A DNA stretch of 64,000 nucleotides from contig JACDOX010000030.1 in NCBI GenBank assembly GCA_014549065.1, positions 2,314,091 through 2,378,090 on the forward strand. Reading direction: 5' to 3'. Below the pieces are notes generated by a model. The model saw nothing but the letters and a program-made list of their open reading frames with translations. It was not told where the DNA came from and did no database searches. This document shows, piece after piece, positions 1-12,821 of the stretch. Position 1 is the stretch's first letter; each line of letters starts with the position of its first letter. The DNA is from Cardinalis cardinalis (taxonomy: Eukaryota; Chordata; Aves; Passeriformes; Cardinalidae). The translations under genes and the position numbers were made by a program.

Positions 1-1360
1 TTGGAAAAGCAGCTGCAGTGNCAGGGCAGTCACACACAAGCCCTTTGCCTTCCTCCTTCAGCACCCACCCATTATTTTAAGTTTTACCCCATGAAAAGGC
101 ACAAGCCCATTTAAAAGTCCACACTGAACTTTTGTTGAGCCATGAATTNAACTATTTAGCCAGTTTCAAACAGCTTTGACAGAAATTACATTAGTAGCAG
201 GAGTTGTGCATGAAGCCAGCTCCTGGCCAAGTGGGACCAAATATCCTGTTTTCCTCCTGGTCTGTANTTTTAGAAAGAACAACATGTTTTACTGAAAATG
301 TGTAGTAAGCTGAAAAATCAGCTTCATATTCATGGCTAACCAAGGGGAAAAAAACCCCTTACAACTTGAAATATAGTTAAAGATTACTTTTCACTTTCAG
401 TTCTCCTGAAAGTAACAGCTTGGTTTTCCCTCTGCCAGAATGAATTCATTGGGCATTTTCTCCAGGGAGACATAGAGCTGCAATGGCTGAGTCTTCCATT
501 CTTTTCAAATGCTACATAGAAATGTCATTGAGGAACTTTATGAGAGAAAAAAAAAATTAAAAATCACACCACTGTGCTAGAGGTACAACCAGAGAATGCA
601 GTAATTGATACACTGATTAAAAGATTCCTTGTGGATTTTTTTTTTAAGCTCTAGGCTTGAATCTGTTTCTTCCACTCTGGAGACCAAGATTTCCTGTGTG
701 CATTGCACACAGGAACAATAAACACACAAGGTTTATTGATTCAGAAACATGCACCTAGTGAGACAGTGTGTTTTGCAAATGATGCAATANAAAGACCTCA
801 CTTTTCAGCCTTATTTAGACAAAAATTAATGTAACTTCTAATTTTCTCATCTCATGCAGAACATCACTCTGCTTCTGTGCTCCAGGGCCCAGATTATGCT
901 CACACTTAAATCTCAGTATCTGATCTCCCACGGGAGAAACCTGCACTAGAGCTGGAAATTGTTTCACAATTTAAGTGTGCTGTGTTCCTCTAATNGTGCT
1001 ATCAGAGATTATTTTAACACACTCATTTTATGCCTTTTAGCATCACTTTGACACCAAGTAATCAAAAAAGTACATGAGATGGGGACAATATTAAATTAAT
1101 GACAACTGATCCAGACCAAAGAATGAAAAAAAATCCCTGCTGACTCTGGATCACAATTCACTCATGTATGCAAGGTAACAATAGATTGATTACTTTTGGG
1201 CCTCTTGGCACATTTACAGTTAAATTGCTTCATTTGTAACAGAACCAATATTTCTAATTATGNAAATTATAGTATTAAAAATATAATAATCTACAGTGGA
1301 AGTTAAACAAGAATATGACCCAGTATTCTGGATCTATTCCAGTAGAGTTTTCAGCTCTAA
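1..1360. other. Intronic DNA, nothing recognised
   Basis: AT-rich sequence with short homopolymers and stop codons in all frames. I recognise no repeat family, RNA gene or exon. By position it is the far part of the PHF21B intron, assuming no other gene lies between. Confidence 0.4.
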
Positions 1361-1406
1361 ATGCAAATAAAGAAATAGCTATTTCTTTATGCAAATAAAG
1401 AAATAG
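1361..1406. repeat. Duplicated octamer plus 20-bp perfect palindrome
   Basis: An 18-bp direct repeat starting with ATGCAAAT occurs at 1361-1378 and 1389-1406. Between and overlapping them, 1369-1388 is a perfect 20-bp palindrome centred on AGCT. ATGCAAAT is the classical POU-family octamer, present here twice, 28 bp apart. Whether it is a functional site is unknown. Confidence 0.85.
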
Positions 1407-1830
1407 AAGCACAACAATGTTGGGTCCCAGGGACCTTGGGCAGTCACCTCACTCCAGCTCAGTGGCAGGCTCAAATCCACTCTTGTTCATCCAGACATTC
1501 CCAACAGGTGCACTGATACTTTTTAATGCTCATTAAAAAGTTTTTTCACTGCATTCTTCTAAGGCCTTCAAATGTTAATAAACTAGAATAACAAAACTGG
1601 TAGAGGATAACAGTAGCTCTGAGTCGGGTGATAATATATTTCAGGTTAAATTTAAGGCTTTCTAGTAGTGGGGGACACCTGAGAACTAATTTGGAGTTTA
1701 CATAGGCAGCTCTCTGAAAATGCTGAGATTTTCTGATCACACAACAAAGAACCTGAGCTGAAGAATAGAAAGAATGAAAGAAAGAAAGGTGGAGATCATC
1801 AACAAATTTGGATTAAACTAGAGATTTGTC

Positions 1831-2105
1831 ACAATAAAACACTAAATGAATGACACATGCCGAGACGTCCAAGGCAAAAAAACCACATTTATTTCTGGAC
1901 CTCAATATTCATAGAATTCTAAAAGTGACCATGGATTGGAGGAAGAAATTGCCACATTTCCAACCACGCTGGTCAAACCAACATCAATTCTCTCCTCTTC
2001 CAGAAAGGAATGCAAAACAATCATTATTTGCATGAAAAGTGCGTGAGAAACTCCATTATAAAAATGTCAACATCAGAAGGCTTAGAAGAACAAGGTAACA
2101 GAGAC
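1831..2105. mobile_element. Interspersed repeat copy A (LTR-like, unassigned)
   Basis: Homologous along about 270 bp to 18168-18450 in the same orientation. Shared landmarks include AAAAGTGAC, GATTGGAGGA, CAAACCAACA, GAATGCAAAAC and CATCAGAAGGCTTAGAA. Two dispersed copies imply a repeat family. The length and composition suggest part of a songbird LTR, but I see no clean termini, so the class is not certain. Confidence 0.6.
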
Positions 2106-3061
2106 TAGAGTGCCACTACCATAAATAAGACACACTTCCTATCCTGGAGCTCCCTGCTCTTTGCCAGCCTTTGGAGTGGTCCACAAACCACTCAAGAGAC
2201 ACTCACACCAGCTTTTGGGTGCTCCCAAACCAAACAGCCAATGAAGTCATATGGAACAGAAAGCACCAAGTGCTTTCAGAATTTGTGACAGCAAAGCCTT
2301 AAGGTATGAAAATGCACTAAGGGAAATGCAATATAATTCTGGTACAAATCAATAGAGTCTAACTGCAGGGAGAATTTTAATATCATTACACAGTTAATCT
2401 ATGGCTAAATTTGTCTTAGTGAATTGTTAATGTTCTTTCTAAAACAAACAGGCCAGGTAATTTTGCTCCTTTTTTACCTTGGCAAGCTCCTTTCATTACA
2501 TCTCCACATCTCTCTGAAAAAAGACACACCATGACTAGCTTTTAAATCTATAAAGCTAAAAACCCCTACAGTAGGGAAGAGGAACAGCAGAAAATTATAC
2601 TTCACATGAGTAAAATACAGCCTGCCAAGAGGAAAAATATTCTAATTTGTCAATGCTNGGTTGTGGATTTGGAGTGCCAAAATTATTAAGGTCAGAACTC
2701 TGCAGTGAGTGGCAGGTGTAGCATCTACTGAGTGCACACTCCTGCATCTCACTGATCAAAGGCAGCCTGGAGAGGGCACATAACAACGAGATCATCCTTC
2801 AAAGAGGGAAGAAGAGAACTTGTGAAAAGGAACTGGCCAAGTCCTCCATTGTCAACAAGAGAGAAATTCCTGATCATCCTTGGATGATAGGCCTGCTTGA
2901 ACTGGGAGGGAGCCCAGAGTTTCTGCAGTGCCTTAGGAACAATGCTGCCACTTCTACTCCCCACCTGAAGAACTCAGGATGACCCAGACACCTCTGGGGA
3001 CAGGGAACTGAGGATAAAATCACACCTACTCACTTGTCCTGACCCTGCCTCAGTCCTTGCT
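2106..3061. other. Intronic DNA, nothing recognised
   Basis: Single-copy-looking sequence between two repeats. The short open frames on both strands have no recognisable protein content. Confidence 0.4.
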
Positions 3062-3066
3062 GAAGT

Positions 3067-3466
3067 GCGTGGTATTTTGGGGGTCCCCCATTGCTGGGAG
3101 GAATGAATGAATCTGACTCCATGTTCTTAGAATTATATTATAATATATTAATTATATTAATTATGTTATATTATATTAATTATATTTATTCTATTCTATT
3201 CTGCTATACTAAAGAATAGAGAAAGGATACAGACAGAAGGCTAAAAACACAGCCTGACCCTGATTGGTCATTAAGTCAAAACAATTCACATGAAAGCAAT
3301 GAAACAATCACCTCTTGGTAAACAATGTCCAAACCACATTCCAAAGCAGCAAAACACAGGAGAAGCAAATGGGATAATATTGTTTTCCTTTTTCTCTGAG
3401 GCTTCTCAGCTTCCCAGGGGAAGAATCCTGGGCAAGGGAATTTTTCCAGAAAATATGATGGTGACA
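3067..3466 (-). mobile_element. Solo LTR, family 1, antisense copy
   Basis: About 400 bp, reading TGTCACCATCATATTTT at its 5' end on the minus strand. It is flanked by a perfect 5-bp target duplication GAAGT (3062-3066 and 3467-3471), extendable to 6 bp. It is the same family as 12822-13220 and 30743-31096: shared blocks include CTGGGAAGCTGAGAAGCCTC, a TTTGCTGCTTTGGAATG-type stretch and TGACCAATCA. This copy carries an expanded AT-rich tract (about 3128-3200). A 5-bp duplication is typical of ERVL-type elements. No internal retroviral genes are present, so it is a solo LTR. Confidence 0.88.
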
Positions 3467-3471
3467 GAAGT

Positions 3472-5419
3472 GATTTCCAGCCCTGGAGCTGCACATTCAT
3501 CCCCTAAAGCAGCTTCACACAAGTCATGCCTGGGGCCTCATCCTGGGTTAGCCATGGGTGCTGCCTTTAGGAACCACCAGCTGACAATCCAAGAAAGGAA
3601 GCTCAGTCCAGAAGACTGGAAAACTGATCTCTGGTGAAGAAGGAAAAACTAGGGGAAAATATCAGTCTGGGAAATTTCATTTGTCCTCATGCACCCTGTT
3701 AATGTACAACCACTGAATGGGAGCGATAGAGTAAGGCTGTTTTGACATGCTTCAATTGGGCATCTCAGTAACTAAATAAAGCTTGAGCTATTTGAGTTGA
3801 CTTTGGATTTCTTGGTTTTATTGGTCTTGTTTTCTAAAAGCAGTGTTGTGACTTCAAGATTACTTACACATGCTTTCAAGATTTAAACCACCACTATTCC
3901 CATCTGTAAAGAAATAACAGAGGGAGAAAATTCAGACGTCAAAATTATTGATACAAACAGTGAATATATCAAAATTCAATAATAGTAATAATCATGACAA
4001 TGATGATGATGATGACGATGACGATGATGATGTCTACTGGTGTCCTTCCTGTCCCTAGTCCTATCTAAATCTCTTTCCTCTGCCTATAAGATCTAACATT
4101 GTCACAGATGTACAATATAACATATTGCAGCTCATGCAAACAAAAGGAGCATAAAGAAAAAGTATGCAGAAGTTTTGAATTATTCACAAATAACACTAAC
4201 AAATCATCTTCCAAATGAGCTTGACTTTCACTGGCACTTTGCTTACCTATTATGCCNGGNNGATTTTTGGGTTTTGGTCNTTCAGTTGTTACTCAGGAGT
4301 CACANGGACACTGCTGTTCAACATTTACACTGCATTGTCTTCCCCTGATACATTCCTCTTCCTTTTCTCTTTTCCCACTCCATGTCACTCTTTGTTCTGC
4401 CTGTGCCAAGGGCCCAGGCACACAAAACCCCAGTGGGACGTGCCTGGAGGCAGTAAGGATGGCACTAAAGCAGAAGAGCTCTGTGTAGCCAAGTCTGCTG
4501 CTAAGTCTGTTGCTTACCCAGGTGCCACTTGGATTGGCTCAGAGAATTCCTCTCTCATCCTTAAGAAATCTCACTGAAGACTGAGCCACTTGGCTCCCAA
4601 AACTCNCCTGTGGCAGCTTTGGACTGAAAATTGATGGAATTTGCTTTGATAAAGAAAAGGGGTTTAAACTGCATTGTAACAGTCTCAACAGGGTTTGAAG
4701 ACCTCTTTGATCACTTACAGAGGGGTGTAAAGCAGCTCTTTGTATAAAATAAACACCTTTTCTAAGTGCCCAATTTTAACTAACAATGCCTGCATTAACC
4801 ACCACATGCTCTTAAAACCTTAATTCAAAGCAACAGAGCTTTTCCTGTTTGTGCAGTCCTCAAATTTTCCCGTGCAACTGTGAATATCAGGACTATAAAC
4901 TTGAGCATAGCAATAATGACTTCCTCAGACCTTCTGAGCCTTTTGTTGCCTCTCCCAGAGCCCTCAGGTCATGCTGAAAGCCATTGATCCAGTTATATTA
5001 TTTTCCATGGAGAAGCGGAAGAACTGGTCACCATAAAGCACCAGGAATAAAAGTCCTAATGATGCCCATTTCTTNCCGGAATCCCAAAGAATCCCTGAAC
5101 CACTAATGAATTATATCACACCTCCTCCTGTACAAAGTACCCAGATATTATTATGATTGTTACTTATGCAGATGACACAGAGAACTAGGTTTGGGAATAT
5201 CAACAGAGACAAAACATGTAGCCATACTTGTGTTNTCCAACCTAGTAGACAAAGTTGGTGTCAGAGGCAGGAATTGAGTCAAGACTACTGAGAAGTTGGT
5301 TTATATGAAATATACTATAGAAAATGGACCTGGAAAACCCATATCCAGTGGAAAACATTATTAAACTAAGGATGCTTTTGCAAGACTGTTTCACTCAGAC
5401 TCTGACTTGGTTCTAGTGA
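3472..5419. other. Intronic DNA, nothing recognised apart from the GAT repeat
   Basis: No family, exon or RNA gene recognised. Several Ns cluster at 4257-4304, without a repeat that I can name. Confidence 0.35.
4001..4032. repeat. (GAT)n microsatellite, interrupted
   Basis: TGATGATGATGATG interrupted by two GAC units and then GATGATGATG. Confidence 0.9.
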
Positions 5420-5668
5420 GGTGAACGGCTGGAGCTGTGTCCAGGGGAGGTTCAGGCTGGAGATCAGGGAAAGGTTCTTCCCCCAGAGGGTGTTGGGCAC
5501 TGCCCAGGCTCCCCAGGGAATGGTCACAGCCCCAAGGCTGCCAGAGCTCCAGGAGCATTTGGACAAAGCTCTCAGACACAGGGTAGGGTTGTTGGGCTGG
5601 ACCAGGAACTGGACTCAATGATTTGGATGGGTCACTTCCAGCTCAGGATAGTCTGTGATTCTGTAATT
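5420..5668 (+). mobile_element. CR1 LINE, 3' fragment
   Basis: 5'-truncated CR1 in sense orientation. It contains the characteristic GGCTGGAGATCAGGGAAAGG, TTCCCCCAGAGGGTG and GCTCCCCAGGGAATGGTCAC blocks, then ends near TGTGATTCTGTAATTTT, a decayed form of the CR1 3' octamers. The left edge is approximate. It is non-coding, being the tail of the reverse-transcriptase region and the 3' UTR. Confidence 0.9.
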
Positions 5669-8563
5669 TTAATAAATCTCAGGTGGGATAAATTCTGCCA
5701 ATGTATCTTAACTAAGGCAAAGGATCAGAATGAGTAAACTGAAATTCACTCCAACTTCTTTTCTAGACATTGCACAGTTATTTACATATTGTCCTGAAAG
5801 GATCTTTAAATCTGTGCTTTCCCTGCCAAAAGTCAGGAAGGCTACTGAGTGAAAGCTGATTTTTTCAACTGATATGCCAAATCAGAAATTATTTTGGACT
5901 CTAGTTGGAGATACAAGTGTGTGAATTACAACAGTCCTGTTCTTGTTCACATGCATAACAACACAGCTCCCATTAACATCACTGNAAAGACAAATGAGCT
6001 TGGAAAAGGATTGTTTTCTTCAGCCAAAATAAGATCATGTAAATCTACTCCCATAATAGCTGTAAGCAAAGCAACACCAGTGGAGAATTTTTTACTTTAG
6101 ATGTTCAAAATTACAACTGAAATAATACCTGCACAGCTATTTGAAAAAGTAAGATATTTTACATGACTTTAAAGGTGTTTTTCCTATTTGCTCCTTGCTG
6201 CCTACAAAGTGTAGCTATACTGACTCCTTCACGTTTGATTCCCACTGTCAGACTTTCCAAACTTAGCCATATTAATTTCTTCTAATCAAATTGGAATATT
6301 TACTGAAACCTGAGCTAGCAGCTGTAAAACCTGTGTGCTGAGGAAGAGGAGGAGAGGCTTGTTGGCAGCTGGCATTTTATGATGAGGCATTCAAAAAGCC
6401 TGACAGATAATGCACTTTCCTAAGACACTGTGAACTACATGCCTTCAGAAGAAATTGTAACAGCTACTGAGACTTGGGTTTGCTTGTACATTATATTTTC
6501 TGCTTTCCAGAGAGATGGATGCAGCATTTGATATATCCTCTCTGTGCCATATGAATTCAGATGGTGGCTGACAGGGTAGTTTTAGAAGGAAGATTTATCT
6601 CAAAGTGTGTTTTCATGTTTACACACTCAGCATCATTTTTCATATCCACCTTTAACCATTATTCCTCCTTGGCAGTAGAAGTCGGGTTCTTAATTATATN
6701 AAATTTTTCATTGTAATGAAAGGAAACATAAAGATCCTTGTGAACACACTCACATTTATAACTTCTTTACAGCGTGTTTTCAGAGTTCCAATAATTCATG
6801 GTGCTAACAGTGGAAGACTCNACACACTAGCTGTAGTGTTAATCCTTTGAAAAATTATTAGCCAAACTAGGAATTTTATTAGTCAGCTTTTCATGTTAGA
6901 TGTGCTCTGCTGGGATTTCACTATATCAATGCTTACTTCATGTTCTGACAATTTTTCTAACTAGCCTAAGATATTATTGTATTAGATGATGATTTACTCA
7001 TTCTATTAAGCCTTGACATTAAATGCATTTAATGCTAAATTAGTTCTTTCTTAAGACTTTCCTCCAGATAGAGAAAAAAACCCTGTTCCAGTTAAGAGAC
7101 AAAAGATCTGAAGGAGAATATATGTACTAATTGTCCACCCTTTTAATGAAAAGAACACTTTACTTTTTTAATATGATGACAAGCTGCTTTTGAGGAAAAA
7201 CTCACAACAGAGTCTATGGATCTCCAAGCTTTCCTGCCAAAGAGCATAACGTTGCAGGAAAGTCTAAGTGCCCCTTTTGGGTTTTGTTTCTAATGTAAAA
7301 GGGATCAGTTGCGCTGTTAGCAAGGCCATAAGAAACAAGAAGTCAAATTCTTCACACCCTNGGCAAGCCCATCAGGTCCATATTTGCACTGGACTCAAGA
7401 CTTGTTCAAGTATCACAAGAAACCAAGGCCCCAACCTGCAGAAAGTGGGGNAGAGCTCAGCTGTGGTATCAGTGACAGGCAGGATTCTGTGCACATTCTC
7501 ACAGGCAAGGGCTTTAGCAAACACGGATTGAATAAAAACACTATTTCCAACCACGCTACTCTTTTCATTTTTTAAATGAAAAATTCCTGACTGCAATTGA
7601 GAACTTGCCTAGGTCTGAATTAAGATTCATATGTGTTGATCATGCTATTGCAGCCAGGTCCACTTGTGCTATGACTGAAAACATATTGAAAATGAATATC
7701 TGTAATAAAATCAGTAAAAAAATCACAGTTANTTGTAAACTGTTTTCCTAAGTGACAGAAATAAGGGGCTACATCAATTGCATTAATTGCATCATTTTCA
7801 TGAGGAAAGTATTACTGACTTCTTGTTTCAGACTATTGGCATGTGTATTCACATTTCTTCTTATCAAATCAAATCAAATATGGGTCCAGTAACTTCTTTT
7901 AATCTTAAAAAAAACAGATAATGCTATGAAGTGCCTGGCAAGGTATTCATCTTCCTATGAAATTAAGGTTTGGAAAGGAGGTTTTCATATCCTGCTGTAT
8001 AACTTCTACTTTTGAGTGATGGTTACCCAACAATGGATATCTGACCCTGCTCTTCATTGGTTGGTTATGTAAAACATTGCTGGCAGACTGCTTGTATGAT
8101 GAGATTTCATTTGAACACTGAATTTCTGCACACCTAAGGATTCACTTCCCCTTCAGCATATTTTGGCATGAACACCTCAAAGTCAAGCACAAGAAACACA
8201 GACCCTTGTAGTTATTCTTTGCATCCTCAGATGGGATAGACACACCTGTAACCATGACAGAGGAAGGGTATAAGATCTGATTTGTACAAAGTCAGACATA
8301 CTAACAGAGAACAGAATCACATTACCAGAATTTAAGGATAATAAGAGCAGCCCCTTGCTACTGAATAAATCAGTACAACTCCACTGACATTAATTTACAG
8401 CTGTCAGTGCCCTGTTTATTCTCTTTTCATCAATTATGACACAGAAGCTTCTCACCTATAATTCTTGCCTCTGATCCTGGTTTACCCTCACAACCATGAG
8501 AATTCTATAATGCATGCTGGCCAGATCAACAGATACTTGCAGTAATTTATGATGAATGTTAAT
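5669..8563. other. Intronic DNA, nothing recognised
   Basis: AT-rich, with no repeat family or exon that I can name. Confidence 0.35.
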
Positions 8564-8793
8564 CTGGTCTACACACAGAAATGACACCTATTTAAACTAA
8601 ATCAGTTTCTAATTCGATTTAGTTAAATTGGAGCAGCTTCCAAGCAAGAACACATAGATTGGTCTAAGAATAGCTAATATCATGTTAGCTTCATTCACTT
8701 TAAAGAATGTCTGTACAACAGGATTGCAATGAGTTTATTAAATTGATTTAGAAGCCAATTTATTCAAACTAGTACTATTTGTGTGTAGGCCAG
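8564..8793. mobile_element. MITE-like element with long inverted ends
   Basis: The left arm (8564-8622, starting CTGGTCTACACACA) is the imperfect reverse complement of the right arm (8739-8793, ending TGTGTGTAGGCCAG). Within the left arm is a further 9-bp hairpin, AACTAAATC (8595-8603) with GATTTAGTT (8616-8624). The total is about 230 bp with no coding capacity, which fits an old non-autonomous DNA transposon. I cannot assign the superfamily and see no convincing target duplication. Confidence 0.6.
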
Positions 8794-8819
8794 GCTACAG
8801 AGACAAGTGCAAACTGCAA

Positions 8820-9085
8820 AATGCAACATTAATTGTCAGTATTACTGCTCCCAGAAAGTAAAGAAGTAATTAGTTTGAATAAAGTTTTCATTTGTCAATG
8901 AACAGCACACATGCAACAATAAANCTAACTAACAGTGTTTTGTTTACATTACAGTTTTCCCCAGGCAGCTGTTATGCCATTAGTGATGAAATGTCATTGT
9001 TGCATTACAGTCTTAGTGTGAAAATGCTAAAATGTAAATATATTTAAACATCTTGGGAATATTGTGATTATTGCTAATTTTTACT
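8820..9085. other. Possible conserved noncoding element
   Basis: Sequence to the right of the inverted-repeat element, rich in TAAT/ATTA homeodomain-like cores and a TGTTTAC forkhead-like core (8941-8947), with just one N. This composition is common in developmental enhancers, but conservation cannot be seen from one sequence. Confidence 0.2.
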
Positions 9086-12000
9086 TCTATTGCAACACAG
9101 ATGGAAACACCTTCCCTCTCCGTTTGCAACCCTTTTTTCCCCCCTTTCTTTCATTTTAGGTTTTTAGGTGCCTGAAGAATCTAATGCTTACTTATGTCAA
9201 TAGGCATGCTAAGAAATTAGTCCTTTATTTTCAATATAAAACCTAAAGATTGGTAAATTCGGTGCTGATAAAAGATTGGGATGACTCCCTTTCCATCCTT
9301 ATCATCCACAACCAGCTAAAAGCATCTGAGTAGTGGCTGAAGATGTGTGCAAACTGAATGATATTCTAGAGTTTCCAGTGCTAATTCCCAGGCAAAAGGC
9401 AGAACTCAAGTTTCCTGACATGAATTCAGTCCCCTTAGTGAGAGTGACCTGAGTATGAAGAGAGGGAAAATGCTTTTTGATCTGGAGGATATCAGAAAAT
9501 AGCCAGACTAGAAAGCCCTTTGCTTTTCTTTTGGTCACTGGGATGTAATCATGATGTCATCTAAGAGTAAGAAGACATTTCTGTGAAGCACTGCTCCACT
9601 CTCCCCAGGCCTTCAAATCATTTCTTACCAGGAAATTGGGAGTGATAGCTGAAAAACTCATTTTGTACCTCTTTCTCCATAACATACAGGNAGTCACTGA
9701 ACAGTGATGATCAGAGGCCACTGAGGTGTAAATGTCACTTGAATAGCCTGGACAGATGGGTTTTCCTGGGGAAATCAGACCATGGCTCTGTGTCCTGGGG
9801 AGGGAGGTAGGCAGGAGTTGTGAGCACACACAGTCTCTGGTTCAGAGAGAGAAGTGGCTCTTGTTCCTTGCTCAAGGTTCTCACTTCTCCTCTGGGAACA
9901 TTTTTGACTGCCACATTCAGAAAATGCAAGGCTTTCTCTACAAGTTCTAGGACAGTCTTAGAGATTAACAGCTCTTTCCATCAGTCACAGCATTCCCTCT
10001 TTCCTTTCCAACAGCCTCTCTNTTTTCTCCTCTCAGGCACTGCATCTTTCCCAAGATTCATTCCAATGCAAGACAGGTCCCAAGGCTGNTCCCTCCATCC
10101 CCTTCATCTCCCAGCTCTAATCCCAGGAGCTGCAGACTTTGTGGCCANCATGTGTCTTGAATACTTAACATACTCTGCAGTGTTGCTGCTTTTCAAGAAT
10201 CTGATTAATTACTTAAAGTTTACAAAGCACATTGNGGATGAAAGGAACTCCTAATATCAATGGTAAGTACCACGGTTATTTACTTCTCTGGCTTTATTCT
10301 CCTTCTCTATTCTACTTCCTCTCTTTGTCCTAACATACAGAAATTGGTGGCCACCTGAATTTTGATCTATGAACAAAAAATTGGATTTGGNCTGTGGAAT
10401 TCAGCAGAATGGGACACACACTCAGTGTACTGTCACACTGGGGAGGCTCACATTTAATTTCTGTTGTCACATTCTCATGTGGTGGCCAAAACTATTTCCA
10501 GATAGGCATAACATTTCAGTGACATGAATTTAACAACAAAACACTGCTGCTGATTTTGCTATTATTGTTTTTGCACCTGACTGAAGACAAGAATTAATTC
10601 CATGCTCTTTAGGGGCTGGTCAAGGAAGACACATAAGGCCCCCACCAGCAAAGTCTAGGTCCAAACAGCCTTCAAAGCAACTGAAATAATCTGAAAGACT
10701 TAGGGATGAGTAAGGGAGGTACAACACAGAGATACAACCACCAAGAACAAGGAAGACACAAAATTATGTGAAAAACAAAGGAAGAACTTTCAAGAGAACT
10801 TAGTGAAACTCTCACTTCTNAGTGAAAACCTTGTCCTAGGAAAGGCAGCTGAAGGGATTGAAATGATTCCTACCCAAAAATGCAGCGTCCTCATCAGAAA
10901 AAGACTATATATACTTTATGTATGCTGCTTAATTCTAGTTCCCTTGAAGAACAGCCTGCAATCCATATGTGAAACACCANAGTGACAGAAACTTCTCCAT
11001 GATTGCTCTGATGACTTTAACTCACTTGGGAATTACACTAAGTTTGCATTTCTTTTCACAGCATTTAGTACACAGAATATGTAATTTGCTTCGACTAACA
11101 AATACCCTTTCTCTAAATTTCAGTCTTACTCCAAGACTTCCCAAACATAGGATTTAANAGAGATATTACTCCTTCCAAAATAAACACTTGCTTTGAGGCT
11201 ATAAATGAGAATTTCCTTAAACCAACTGNGTTTGAGCTTCCCTCAAAACTTCAGACTTCCCTCAGGTAGTCTGGCAAAGTTTCCTGATAGCTACTGAATG
11301 AGTGGGAAAATGTCAACTTTCAAAAAAAAAAAAATTGCAGGAAGTGAATGAACTGCTGTTTTCACATATCAAGGTACTGCCTGCTAGTTTTACTGCAAGT
11401 GTAAGCTGTGATTAGCAGGTAGGGCTGCTCTTGCTGAGCTCAGTTATAAGACAACCCTGGTGGATACACAAATAAGTTTGGTATTACTGCACATGCAATG
11501 CACACTCAGCTTGCTTAGAGCCCAAAGCCTTACCTGTTGGAGCCATAAATCACTCCCCTGGCACGATACTGAGACCCAGGGCTGCTAAAATATACACAGA
11601 CAACCCTTGAATGCCTCTAAGATGTTTCACAATTTAAGTTCAGCAAGAGTTTCAGTCTGTAGTGTTCCAGAATAAGATCTTCTGAATCAACTGGAAAACC
11701 ATGTTCCAAATGTATCTTTAAAGAACCCAGTTAAAACTCCTGCTGCAGGAGAATTGACATTTTGCACCATTAAACACATTAGTCTTTTAAGAAGTTCCAG
11801 GCAACACAGATGAAATTCAGAGTTCTGTCTGCATGAGGGCAAGGAGGATGCAGACATTTAGGGGACTTTTCTGGTTGACTATGAGCACAGTGCAGCTCCT
11901 AAATGACAACTGCTTGTGGATTTGTTGTGTAGAGTTGCATCTGTCCTTGGTAACTGGGAGTCCATCTGCCAGAATGTGTTTGGTGAATCTCTTTGCAGGC

Positions 12001-12816
12001 TGCCATTTTGTGAGCAAGGACAAACACAGCCCCCTTGGTGACCCCTCCCTAAAACCATCTGTAGAACCCTCCAGCTGCTCCTTTCTCTGANTCATCCTCC
12101 AGTCATCCTTACGGAGAGAGTGGAATGAAGGAGAAAATCCCTGTACATATCCACATGTATATGTATGCATGTGCAGCCATGAGGATGATGANGGGGTCAA
12201 GAAGGCATAAAAAGCAGCCTGGCCTTTTTCTCTTGAAGAAATGCCCAGGCAGCAAAATCCCACCTGCCACTGGGGCTCTGCTGCAGCAGCAGCACAACCT
12301 GCAGTCTGCCTTCCCCCCCTTATGCTTCCCCTGCCTCTTCACTTCATTCCTTCTAGAGCTGTCCAGCTTGAGAATTCCTCCTCTGGATTGAAGAAGGATA
12401 AAATGCATGAAGGGAAGTAAAAGACCAAAAATCTCAGTGAACAACTTTCCAAGGATTGGTGCAAAATTCCTCTCTTAATTACATTATTATTAAGGACACA
12501 CTGGAAGATACTATAAGAACAATTCTTTCTGAACACTTCAATAAATAAGCATGGCTTTNCTTTTTCCACTTCAGAGTGGTCTTTATTAACTTTTTAAACA
12601 TTTTAATTGTTTCTAATGTTTNATCTAAGAGGAATCTTATAGTGGAGAAAAACTGTTGGGCTGGATTTTCCTTGAGTGGAAATTCTCATTAGCGATCTGA
12701 CCTTACATTTAAAGAACTGCAAGGGAAAAAAAGTAGAATTAATTAGTCACATTATTTTTCCTTCAGCATATTTTAAAAATTAGCAACTGGAGCATGAAGG
12801 AGAAGGGGGCTCATCC
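9086..12816. other. Intronic DNA, nothing recognised
   Basis: No repeat family, exon or RNA gene recognised. The open frames of up to about 150 codons on both strands are interrupted by Ns and show no known domain. Confidence 0.35.
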
Positions 12817-12821
12817 TGCAG

